Positions 33,503-41,098 of a stretch of DNA of 41,098 nt are shown one piece after another (position 1 is the stretch's first letter; the number at the start of each line of letters is the position of its first letter). A model generated the notes under the pieces. That model made no database searches. It was not told where the DNA came from and was given only the letters and a program-made list of their open reading frames with translations. A program made the position numbers and the translations under genes. The stretch is from Candidatus Hydrogenedentota bacterium (lineage in GTDB: Bacteria > Hydrogenedentota > Hydrogenedentia > Hydrogenedentales > CAITNO01), in assembly GCA_903902895.1 (NCBI GenBank), contig CAIUWO010000435.1:1-41098 (forward strand), in the 5' to 3' direction.

Positions 33503-36500
33503 TTACTCCTGTGCCTGCAGCACGATGGAAAAGGTGCTGCCCCGTCCGTGTTCACTCGTCACCTCAATCCCCCCCTCATTGGCCTCAAGGAGGTTCCTGG
33601 TCACCGAAAGGCCCAGACCAATGCCCCGCGCCTTGGTCGAATACAGCGGCTCGAAAATGCGCGACAACTCCTCCCCCGACATGCCGCAACCGGTGTCGGT
33701 CACGGATACCCGGATGCGGCCGCCTTCGACCCGCGCCCCCACCGTCAGCACGCCGCCCCCCGGCATCGCCTGACAGGCGTTCAGCATGAGATTGGCCAGC
33801 ACCTGTTTCATCTGGCCGGGATCGACCGACAGCTGGGGCAGGTCCGCCGGAATGTCTGTCACCACTTCCACCTCACTGCTCGGCGCGATCTGGGCCAGCA
33901 CCCCGGCCACCAGGGGCGCCAGGGCCACGACCGCGCGGTCTGCCCGGCTTGTGCGCGCAAAGCCCAGAAGGTCTGAGATAATTTTCTGAGAATTATACAC
34001 CTCCGACGAGATAATGTTGAGATATTCTTTGCTCGTCTCATCGGCGCCGGCGCCGCTCATTTTCAGGAAGTACACCGCGTTCGAGATGACTCCGAGCGGA
34101 TTGCGCAATTCATGGCCCACGCCGCCCGCCAACTGCCCCAGGACCGCCAGCTTTTCCTTGCGCACCAGCTCGTCCTGGGTGTCGCGCAGTTGCTGCGTCC
34201 GCATGTCGACCATTTGCCCAAGCCGGTCAGAGTAGGCTTTTAGGACAGCCTCTTCCTCTTTGCGGACGGTAACATCCCAGCAAAGGCCGGTCATGCGGAC
34301 CGCGCGGCCCGAAGCGTTCCGGTAGACTTTGCCCCGCACCGCAAGGTCATGAATGCTGCCGTCGGGCCATAGCATTCGAAATTCAGCGTCCACCTCAGAC
34401 TGCCGCCGCACTGCGTGCGTGATCTCAGCGTATATGCGGCTCCGATCTTCCGGGTGGACCGCGGCCATGAAATGCCCCGCCGTGTCCGAATGGCTGTCCG
34501 GTGCCAGGCCGAACAGGCGTCCGGCGTGTTCGTCCCAGACCTGTCTTCTCTCCGGGATCAGCCAGTCCCAGGTGCCCACCTCCGAGGAGTCCAGCGCCAG
34601 GCGCAGACGTTCCTGCGTTTCGCGCAGTGTCTCCGCAATGTGCTTCCGTTCCGTGATGTCCTCGGCCACACCGAGGATCCGGGCGGGCTGGCCGCGGTCA
34701 TCCAAGACCAGTTCGGCGACCACGCGCAGACTGCGCCGGGCGCCGCCGTCGATGGGGTTCACGGTGAGTTCAAGGTCATATGCACCGCGGGCGTTCAACT
34801 GCTCCAGCATGGCCTGATGTACACGCTCCCAGTCGGGTATGCGCGCCTCCACCATGTCGGCCGGCACTTCACCCTCGGCGGGCGGTATGCCGAGAATGCG
34901 GCAGGCCTCCTCGGTGCCCCAAATTTTGCGGGCATGGGGGTCATATTCCCAACTGCCAATGCGCCCGACCGCCTGGGCGCGCTTGAGGCGGTCTTGGTTG
35001 GCCAGAATTTCCCGTTCCGCCTTTTTGCGCTCCGTAATGTCCCGGGTGACGCCAAGCAGACCGGTCACATAACCCCGCTCGTCGGCCAATGCGGTGGTCA
35101 CAACCTCCGTGATGACCACCGACCCATCCTTGCAGCTTTGCTCCACGACGCAGGTTTGCAGCGGTTTGGAGCCCTCGCCGGTGTCGGGCGCGGCCATGAA
35201 CGCGCTGTCCCAGCGGAAAGAATTGGGGGTCAGGGCGGCATCAATGGGCTGCGCCATCACCTCTTCCGGCGTGTATCCGCGCAGCCGCAGCACCGAGGGG
35301 CTGACATAGGTAAAGCGCTGCGCGGCCAGGTCCAGCTGCCAAATGACATCACCCGTGTTTTCCGCGATCAGGCGGAAGCGCCGCTCGCTCTCGCGCAGCG
35401 CCTCCTCCGCGCGCCTGCGCTCGGTGATGTCCGTCATGACATGCACCGCCCCGGTCAGCGCCCCCGAGGCATTGAACACGGGACCGACCGTGACCTCATA
35501 CCAGCGGTTGTTGTAGAGCACATCCGCCGTGGCGCGCCGCCCCGTTTCCAGCACCGTTGCCATGGGACACCCGCCGTACAAGCCCTCCGCCCCATGCATC
35601 AGCGCATGATATTTCTGCCCGAGCACCTCATGGGGCGTCCGTTTCACCAAGTCTGCCGCGGCGCGGTTGCACTGCAGCACGACATCCCCGGCGTCCAGCA
35701 AAATGATGGCGTCGCTGATGGCGTCAAAGGTGCTGCGCCAGCGCTGTGCGGCCTCCTGAAGCCGGGCATCGGCGCGTTTGCTTTCGGTGACGTCCAGCAT
35801 CGTGCCAAACAGGCGTTCCGGCCGCCCCGCCGCGTCGAGAAAGAGCTTGCCCTGGGAATGGACAACCCGTGTTGCGCCGTCGGGCCGCACGATGCGGTAT
35901 TCGATGTTGTAGGGCCGGTCTTCCTCCCGCGTGGCGCGAATGGCCCCGGCGACCGCGTCCCGGTCTTCGGGGTGGACCCTCGCCAGGAAGGAGGACAGGT
36001 CCATGGGCCGCTCCTGCGGCGCGAGGCCAAACACGCGGTAGGCCTCGTCGGACCAGAGAATGGCATCCCCGTCGGGCGACCGCTCCCAGTAGCCGACATG
36101 GGCGATGCGCTCGGCCTGCGCCAGATTCGCCTCGCTCCGGCGCAGCGCCTCCTCGGCGAGTTTGCGGTCGGTGATGTCGATGTGGCAGCCGAGCATCCGC
36201 TCGGGCGCGCCGCCGGGGCCCAACAGCAGCACGGCGCGGCTCAATATCCACCGGTAGGACCCGTCCCGGTGCCGCAGGCGGAACTCGATTTCCCGGTAGT
36301 CCCCGCGGTCCTTGACAAACTGCTCCACGGCGGCCAGGGTCCATTCGCGGTCATCGGGGTGCAGGTTCTGCTCCCAATGCTTAAATGCGCCGGAGAACTC
36401 ACCGTCCTCATAGCCAAGCTGGCGTTTGTACTCCTGGGAGAAGTACACGGCGTTTGTGTGCAGGTTCCAGTCCCAAAGTCCCAGGCGGGCGCCCTCCACG

Positions 36501-38449
36501 GCCAGCGCAAGACGCTGCTGGGTTTGGAGCAGTTCTTCCTCGGCGCGTCTGCGCTCGGTGATGTCGCGCACGATGTAGAGGCGGTGCTCCGCGCCGCCGA
36601 TGTCCACCAGCCGCCCGCTGATCTCGACGGGGAAGGTGCCGCCGTCCGCGCGCCGGTGCTCCGTCTCAAACAGGACGCTCCCGTTCTGTTTGAGCTCCTC
36701 CAGTTTCAGTTCATAGGCCAAGCGGGCCTCGGGTGCGCGCAGCGTGAAGAGTTCCGTTTCCCGCAGTTCCGCCGGCGAACGGCCGTAGGCCTGTATGGCC
36801 CGGTCGTTGGCCTCCACGATTTTTCCGTTTTCACCCACCAGCAGGATCAGGTCATTGGCCTGGCGCATCACATGCTCGAAACGCTGGGCCAGCATGCTTT
36901 GCCGCTTTTCCTGCACCAGCGTCGCGCGGAAATATTCGAGGTTGCGCTGGCGCCACAGCGCCACAATGCCCAGTCCGCCGACGAGAATCAGCAGCGCCAT
37001 GATGGCCGCCACCTGCATCGCCTGCCCGCGCGAGGTCGCGTAGATCTCCGCCCGGTCCACCTTGGCCACCAGGAACCACGGAGAGTCCGGCACTTTGCGC
37101 AGGGCGGCCACCGCGGGCACACCCCGGTAGTCTCCCCCCTCGACGACACCGCTGATTCCCTGGACGGCCATTGCGGCGATCAGACCGGGCTGGTCCAGGG
37201 GAAGGCGCAGGCTCTTGGCCGCGCCTTTCCGATGGCGCAGATCATTGAGAAACAGCACCTCATCGCCTTCCCGGCGCACCAGGAGGGTCTCAGCGGAAAG
37301 GCTGGGCGAGGGCCACGATTGGATTAGTGGAAAGAGGAAGCGGTGCGGGTCCATTTGAAGAAGGATTACCGCAATCGGCGCGGCGGCCGGGTCCGCGCCG
37401 GGGGCGTGAATCGGCACGGTGAGGTCCAGGTGAACCCCATTATTCTCCGCACCGTGCAAATCGCTCAGGGTGACGGCGTTGCGCAGCACGGCCTCGGCCA
37501 CCAGCGCCTGAAGCTTGTCGCCCGGAAAAGCGGCCTGCGGGGGGACCGAAAAACGCGCGGTGCCGCCGGTGTCGAAGATGGTGGCACTGGTATAGCGGTC
37601 CCCCTTGAGGAGCGTCAGCCAGTTGAGCACCTCCGCCCTTGCCGCCTCCGAATCGGGGTCGGCCAACAGCGCCGCCACATCCCTGGCCGCGAACGCGGCG
37701 CTGGCCAGGAAAAAGGCATCGTGCGTTCGCTCCTGGCGCCATTGCACGATTTCTTCGCATTTAAGGTCCGCCACCGCGACAAGTTCGGCCTGTGCGGCCC
37801 TGCGCATGTGTGCCTGCTGGACTTGGAGATAGACCCCCCCGACCACCATGATGGCAGCGAAAAGGAGCAGGAAGGCGGCCGCGGGGCCTTTCGCGGTCCA
37901 CCGGGAGGGTTCTTTAGAGGGGTCGAAAAGAAGCATCGACATGGGCCAGACGGCGGGCCCCGAATTGTGGACCAGCCCCACGCTGAGCAGGGACAGCGCG
38001 ACCCCGCTCAGCATGGCCATGGGTATCGTCCTGGCGCCGTCGAGCAGCGGCGCGTCCAGCACATAGCCGAGAACGACGCCTGCACTGACCAGGCCGACGA
38101 CCGTCGCCAGGACGGCGGCGAGCTGCCGGTTTGCGCGGCAGCGCCCGAGGGGGGGGATTTCAAGCGCCAACGCTGCCGCGCCCAGCATCAGGACCAGCAC
38201 CGTCAGCGGGGACATGACCCCGATGGGAAAGCCCCCCGCCACGGCCCTTACCGGCGCCAGCCATGTGGCGAAGAGCAGGTTGGCCTTCCACAGGGAGGCG
38301 GCCATGCCCAGTACGCAGATTGTCGCCGAGCATACAAGGGAGAACCAGCAGAATCCGTTGACGAGGGCGCGGTTCGGAAGGTATATGCCCAGAAAAATGG
38401 AGAGTCCCAGCAGCAGGATCACCGCGGCCGTGTTGGGCGCCATGGGCAC
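33503..38449 (-). CDS. Giant membrane sensor kinase, 7TM-like region, dCache, seven PAS, HisKA-HATPase
   Basis: This 1648-aa kinase starts at GTG 38449, or at the ATG two codons later. The N-terminal ~165 residues have about five hydrophobic segments. After another membrane segment (AAAFLLLFAAIMVVGG) comes a periplasmic region of about 260 residues like dCache, closed by a last transmembrane helix (AAIMALLILVGGLGIVAL). Seven PAS domains follow, each introduced by a DITERxxAEE-type linker (RRAEEELLQ, RKLAEEAL, KRADARL, RRAEEALR, KKAEREI, KHIAETL). HisKA has His1446 in GGVGHELRNP, and the HATPase has DTGCGMS and GIGLGLS. It has no receiver, so it depends on its neighbours. No recognisable ligand specificity. 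Confidence 0.94.
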   Translation of the reverse strand: MPMAPNTAAVILLLGLSIFLGIYLPNRALVNGFCWFSLVCSATICVLGMAASLWKANLLFATWLAPVRAVAGGFPIGVMSPLTVLVLMLGAAALALEIPPLGRCRANRQLAAVLATVVGLVSAGVVLGYVLDAPLLDGARTIPMAMLSGVALSLLSVGLVHNSGPAVWPMSMLLFDPSKEPSRWTAKGPAAAFLLLFAAIMVVGGVYLQVQQAHMRRAAQAELVAVADLKCEEIVQWRQERTHDAFFLASAAFAARDVAALLADPDSEAARAEVLNWLTLLKGDRYTSATIFDTGGTARFSVPPQAAFPGDKLQALVAEAVLRNAVTLSDLHGAENNGVHLDLTVPIHAPGADPAAAPIAVILLQMDPHRFLFPLIQSWPSPSLSAETLLVRREGDEVLFLNDLRHRKGAAKSLRLPLDQPGLIAAMAVQGISGVVEGGDYRGVPAVAALRKVPDSPWFLVAKVDRAEIYATSRGQAMQVAAIMALLILVGGLGIVALWRQRNLEYFRATLVQEKRQSMLAQRFEHVMRQANDLILLVGENGKIVEANDRAIQAYGRSPAELRETELFTLRAPEARLAYELKLEELKQNGSVLFETEHRRADGGTFPVEISGRLVDIGGAEHRLYIVRDITERRRAEEELLQTQQRLALAVEGARLGLWDWNLHTNAVYFSQEYKRQLGYEDGEFSGAFKHWEQNLHPDDREWTLAAVEQFVKDRGDYREIEFRLRHRDGSYRWILSRAVLLLGPGGAPERMLGCHIDITDRKLAEEALRRSEANLAQAERIAHVGYWERSPDGDAILWSDEAYRVFGLAPQERPMDLSSFLARVHPEDRDAVAGAIRATREEDRPYNIEYRIVRPDGATRVVHSQGKLFLDAAGRPERLFGTMLDVTESKRADARLQEAAQRWRSTFDAISDAIILLDAGDVVLQCNRAAADLVKRTPHEVLGQKYHALMHGAEGLYGGCPMATVLETGRRATADVLYNNRWYEVTVGPVFNASGALTGAVHVMTDITERRRAEEALRESERRFRLIAENTGDVIWQLDLAAQRFTYVSPSVLRLRGYTPEEVMAQPIDAALTPNSFRWDSAFMAAPDTGEGSKPLQTCVVEQSCKDGSVVITEVVTTALADERGYVTGLLGVTRDITERKKAEREILANQDRLKRAQAVGRIGSWEYDPHARKIWGTEEACRILGIPPAEGEVPADMVEARIPDWERVHQAMLEQLNARGAYDLELTVNPIDGGARRSLRVVAELVLDDRGQPARILGVAEDITERKHIAETLRETQERLRLALDSSEVGTWDWLIPERRQVWDEHAGRLFGLAPDSHSDTAGHFMAAVHPEDRSRIYAEITHAVRRQSEVDAEFRMLWPDGSIHDLAVRGKVYRNASGRAVRMTGLCWDVTVRKEEEAVLKAYSDRLGQMVDMRTQQLRDTQDELVRKEKLAVLGQLAGGVGHELRNPLGVISNAVYFLKMSGAGADETSKEYLNIISSEVYNSQKIISDLLGFARTSRADRAVVALAPLVAGVLAQIAPSSEVEVVTDIPADLPQLSVDPGQMKQVLANLMLNACQAMPGGGVLTVGARVEGGRIRVSVTDTGCGMSGEELSRIFEPLYSTKARGIGLGLSVTRNLLEANEGGIEVTSEHGRGSTFSIVLQAQE

Positions 38450-38452
38450 ATA

Positions 38453-38590
38453 CTAGGGACCCAGTGTGCCCAGCATCCAGTTGCCGCTCACCCAAGTCGA
38501 CAGTACGAAGAGCGCCAAAACACCCGCCAAGCCGACACTAATGCCGGCCACCAGACGAATTGCACGCTCGTATGGCATCTTTGGCGTCAT
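38453..38590 (-). CDS. Small membrane protein upstream of the giant kinase
   Basis: Too short for the ORF track: ATG at 38590 to TAG at 38453, 45 aa. The sequence MTPKMPYERAIRLVAGISVG then a hydrophobic run AGVLALFVLSTWV gives one membrane helix. The R-x-x-AG pattern recalls the first half of DUF2892/YgaP-type membrane proteins, but it ends early. The stop is 3 nt before the kinase GTG, which suggests translational coupling. It could also be a leader peptide or chance ORF. Confidence 0.45.
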   Translation of the reverse strand: MTPKMPYERAIRLVAGISVGLAGVLALFVLSTWVSGNWMLGTLGP

Positions 38591-38792
38591 GACCTGCCCA
38601 CTTGCCCGTTCACCATAAGCGGCACCTGCACATCAGGCCGCTCAACCCCGCGGAAACACATAGCAGTACCGCACACTCTCCGAGAGTCGCGGCTCACCAC
38701 CGTTTCAAGAGTGCCCAGTCTTGTCTGCCCCGTGTGCCTGACAACAGTCCCTAACTGGATTTTTTCGAGTCTTTCTCGCCTACCGTGTTTTT

Positions 38793-38821
38793 ATAGTAGC
38801 GCGTCCTACCCCAAGTTGCAA
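38793..38821 (-). promoter_or_regulatory. Candidate promoter of the phosphorelay operon
   Basis: On the minus strand TTGCAA (38816-38821), a 17-nt spacer, then TACTAT (38793-38798). The small membrane ORF starts about 200 nt further on, so the mRNA would have a long leader. Confidence 0.35.
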
Positions 38822-38854
38822 GAGAATAATGCTTCCGAGAGCAAAGGCGGCATC

Positions 38855-39802
38855 CTATGCGCTGGCCTCATTAAGCAGTGCCACGGCATTGCCGTCCAGT
38901 GAAAGCGTAGCCGCCCGGACCAGTTCGTCCAGTTGCGCGAGGTTCGTGGCGCTGACGATGGGCGCGGTGACGCTGGGTCGCGCAATCAGCCACGCCAGCG
39001 CCACGCTGGCGGGGGTGGCCTGGTGCGCCGCCGCCACCCGGTCCAGCGCGTCCAGGATGCGGAACCCCCGGGTGTTCAGGCATTTCTTGACGCCCTGACC
39101 CCGGGCGCTTTTGGACAGGTCCGCCTCGGACCGGTACTTGCCGCTCAGAAACCCGCTGGCCAGCGAGTAGTAGGTGATGACCCCGAGCTCTTTCTCCAGG
39201 CACAACGCCTCCAGTCCCGACTCATATTCGCTGCGGTCAAACAGGTTGTACTCCGGTTGCAGGGTTTCATAGCGGGGGAATCCGTTGACCTCGCTGACCA
39301 CGAGCGCCTCGGCCAGGCGCGCTTCGGTGTAGTTCGACGCGCCGATGGCGAGGACTTTGCCCTCCTTGATCAGTTGGGCATAAGCCTCCAGTGTTTCCTC
39401 CAAGGGTGTCTCCGGGTCATCCGTATGGGATTGGTAAAGGTCTATGCGGTCCGTCTGCAGGCGTTTGAGCGAATCCTCCACGGCGCGCAGGATGTACTTT
39501 CGGGAGAGCCCCTTGCGGTCGTCCCCCATGTCCATGCCAACCTTGGTCGCCAGCACGACCGCATCGCGCTTGCCGCTTTGTTTGAACCAATTGCCGATAA
39601 TTCTTTCCGATTCGCCCCCAGAATTGCCCGGCACCCAGCGGGAATACAGGTCCGCCGTGTCCACCAGGCTGAATCCGGCCGCCACAAAGGCGTCCAGCAA
39701 CTTGAAGGACATGGCCTCGTCGACCGTCCAGCCGAACACATTCCCGCCGAAGGCGAGCGGGGCGATTTCCAGCCCAGAGTTTCCCAGTTTCCGCTTGATC
39801 AT
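38855..39802 (-). CDS. Aldo/keto reductase
   Basis: This 315-aa NADPH-dependent oxidoreductase of the AKR superfamily acts on aldehydes, ketones or sugars. Start is the ATG at 39802 (GGAG about 10 nt upstream; MIKRKLGNSGLEIAPLAFGG). The track start is 18 codons too long. The catalytic tetrad is visible: Asp48 (SLVDTADLY), Tyr53, Lys87 (LATKVGM) and His126 (YQSHTDD). The sequence LDAFVAAGFSLVDTADLYSRW and PLEETLEAYAQLIKEGKVLAIGASNYT follow the AKR11/AKR12-like pattern. It follows GH36 on the same strand with a 90-nt gap, so it may belong to a galactoside-use operon (inference). Confidence 0.92.
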   Translation of the reverse strand: MIKRKLGNSGLEIAPLAFGGNVFGWTVDEAMSFKLLDAFVAAGFSLVDTADLYSRWVPGNSGGESERIIGNWFKQSGKRDAVVLATKVGMDMGDDRKGLSRKYILRAVEDSLKRLQTDRIDLYQSHTDDPETPLEETLEAYAQLIKEGKVLAIGASNYTEARLAEALVVSEVNGFPRYETLQPEYNLFDRSEYESGLEALCLEKELGVITYYSLASGFLSGKYRSEADLSKSARGQGVKKCLNTRGFRILDALDRVAAAHQATPASVALAWLIARPSVTAPIVSATNLAQLDELVRAATLSLDGNAVALLNEASA

Positions 39803-39892
39803 GGCTTTGGCTCCAAAGTTGTGACACGCACGCCCTCCAACAATGGAGCTAAACAAATCAGACGCCGAAAATTGACCCGGAAAAGGCGACCG

Positions 39893-41098
39893 TTACTTGC
39901 CCGCGAGGGCGTATTTGAACAGCGCCGCGGCGGGTTTTTCGGGGAGATTGACGCGGAGGCCCGTTTCCATCAGTTCGCGGCCGGTCATTTCGGCGGCGCC
40001 GCCGGGCTTGTCGAGGTCGGTCACGGTATAGCGCGTCTCCGGGTTCAGGCCGCGCAGGGGCAGGCGGGCCGCGTCGTAGAAGCATGCGGCGCGGCGGAAC
40101 GCCTGCACCAGCCCCGTGCCCAGGTCGGGCCGGTCGAACTGCCAGGCCATCCAGACCTCTTCGCCGGTGCTGTAGGGCGTCAGGGGATACATGTCGCCCA
40201 AGTAATTGCCGGCCACCTCGCGCCACTGGCCGGTGAGCGTGCGCGCCAGCGGGTAGTCCAGGTCGCGTTTGCGCACGTCCCACACCAGCCCCATCCAGGG
40301 GCCCATGTCGCTGCGGAAGTCGTAGGCGGTGATGTCGCGGTTGCCGCAGCAGTGGTAGGGCAGCCACTGGTCGAAGCCGTAGGTGTGGCACTGGCTGGCG
40401 GCGGCGATGAACTCGCAGTCGGTGCGCAACAGCGGCACGGCGCGTCGCATGGACTCCAGGTCGTCGCGCCGTCCGCCGGACGCGCAGGAGTCGATGAGCA
40501 TGCCGGGATGGCGCGCGCGCAGCGCGTCCCAATAGGCGAGATAGCCCTCCACGTGGCGCATCTCGGTGATGCCCTGCCGGTCCTCGGCGTCGTTGGCGCG
40601 CCAGAAGGGCAGCGGGTCGATGTTGAAGTCCTGCCGGTACAGGTCGAGACCCTGCTCGGTGATGAGTTTGTCCACGTGGTCCGTGAGCCAGGCACGGGCG
40701 TCGGCGTTGCCGAGGTTGAGCAGTTTCTGGCCGTTGCCGGCACCGAGAAGCCATTCGGGATGGTTCTGGTAAAGCCACGAACCGGGCGTCACCCGTTCCG
40801 GCTCGAACCACAGCAGGGTGTTGACCCCCCTGGCGTGGGCGTGGTCGGAAACGGCGCGAATACCGTCCGGATAGCGCTCCTTGTCAACCTCCCAGGTGCC
40901 GACGTTGGGCCATCCGTCACCGCAGGGATACCAGCCCGCATCCATCCACCAGTAGTCGAGTTTAACCCCCTCCTCCAGGTAGCGGTCAATGAAGGAGATT
41001 TCGCCCTGCTGGTTGCACTTGAGCCCGGGGAACTGCCAGCCGCTGCACGCCGCCATGACGGGGCCCAGCGCGCCCTCTTTGGGCTTGGGGAAGTTGCA
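39893..41098 (-). CDS. GH36-type alpha-galactosidase (partial; 5' end beyond window)
   Basis: Melibiase-type enzyme that removes terminal alpha-galactosyl residues. The frame stays open to the right edge (402 codons visible), and the track's Met at 41056 is internal: the residues before it (CNFPKPKEGALGPV) are in frame. Hallmarks of the GH36 barrel are DYWWMDAGWYP, LLWFEPERVTPGS, LYRQDFN (nucleophile Asp, in place of the more usual KxD), and SCASGGRRDD, the acid/base motif with SCxSGGxRxD. A C-terminal beta-domain follows and ends at ALFKYALAGK. The N-terminal domain is missing because of the window edge, so a signal peptide cannot be judged. Confidence 0.92.
   Translation of the reverse strand, partial: CNFPKPKEGALGPVMAACSGWQFPGLKCNQQGEISFIDRYLEEGVKLDYWWMDAGWYPCGDGWPNVGTWEVDKERYPDGIRAVSDHAHARGVNTLLWFEPERVTPGSWLYQNHPEWLLGAGNGQKLLNLGNADARAWLTDHVDKLITEQGLDLYRQDFNIDPLPFWRANDAEDRQGITEMRHVEGYLAYWDALRARHPGMLIDSCASGGRRDDLESMRRAVPLLRTDCEFIAAASQCHTYGFDQWLPYHCCGNRDITAYDFRSDMGPWMGLVWDVRKRDLDYPLARTLTGQWREVAGNYLGDMYPLTPYSTGEEVWMAWQFDRPDLGTGLVQAFRRAACFYDAARLPLRGLNPETRYTVTDLDKPGGAAEMTGRELMETGLRVNLPEKPAAALFKYALAGK

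Noticed and set aside
34415-37327. 970-aa plus-strand ORF
   Set aside because: Antisense of the giant kinase; no recognisable domain, Shine-Dalgarno or signal.

Overview
Organism. The window is GC-rich chromosomal DNA from a diderm bacterium. A four-gene coaX-lptC-lptA-lptB run, lipoproteins with clear lipoboxes and Tat-type leaders support a Gram-negative envelope. Tat-exported Gfo/Idh/MocA oxidoreductases, a GH172/DUF2961 enzyme, a BNR sialidase, a GH36 alpha-galactosidase, a corrinoid-activating RACE protein and very large multi-PAS kinases together recall Candidatus Hydrogenedentota or neighbouring Planctomycetota/Lentisphaerota-like lineages. That placement is inference from gene content only. 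No rRNA, tRNA or CRISPR array was recognised.

Layout. 1-1699 (-): a two-domain glycosyltransferase running off the left edge. 1984-4725 (+): topA with a terminator. 4862-5266 (-): a PhnB-like VOC protein. 5607-6821 (+): a DEAD-box helicase with a perfect terminator. 6822-7625: gene-free, repeat-bearing. 7626-8090 (+): a 3D-domain lipoprotein. 8189-9109 (-): an exported esterase. 9212-10687 (+): an orphan phage-terminase-like ATPase/nuclease. 10790-11182: a large mirrored array of hairpins. 11248-12081 (-): a TSUP permease. 12299-15028 (+): a PAS-PocR-PAS hybrid kinase. 15073-16191 (-): a sialidase-like protein. 16485-17975 and 18162-19667 (+): a tandem Gfo/Idh/MocA pair, the second copy with lost active-site motifs. 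19689-21548 (-): RACE. 21584-21919: palindromic intergenic repeats. 22039-22463 (-): hicA-hicB. 22595-23620 (+): GH172. 23786-25198 (+): an Hsp70-like ATPase. 25262-25743 (-): a Phd/RelE-type toxin-antitoxin pair. 25964-28990 (-): lptB, lptA, lptC and coaX with 4-nt overlaps. 29080-29916 (-): nadC. 30110-38590 (-): a phosphorelay operon (small membrane ORF, 1648-aa seven-PAS kinase, double receiver, hybrid NarX-type kinase, NarL-type regulator). 38855-39802 (-): an aldo/keto reductase. 39893-41098 (-): GH36, running off the right edge.

How it fits together. Three themes recur: glycan and sugar handling (sialidase, oxidoreductases, GH172, GH36, AKR, esterase), multi-input phosphorelay signalling, and envelope biogenesis. 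Accessory DNA (toxin-antitoxin modules, hairpin arrays, the lone terminase-like gene) is scattered between them. The points most worth a second look are the lone terminase-like gene beside a nested palindrome of palindromes, two intergenic elements built from 9-nt-phased inverted hexamers, and the tandem oxidoreductase pair in which one copy lost its cofactor and EKP motifs while its 3' half stayed nearly identical to its sister.

Method note. The GC-rich code gives very long antisense shadow ORFs (up to 970 aa). Many starts in the ORF track are too far upstream, and I moved them using Shine-Dalgarno sites and family N-termini. The leftmost gene is missing from the track because it has no stop inside the window. 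All residue positions were counted by hand.
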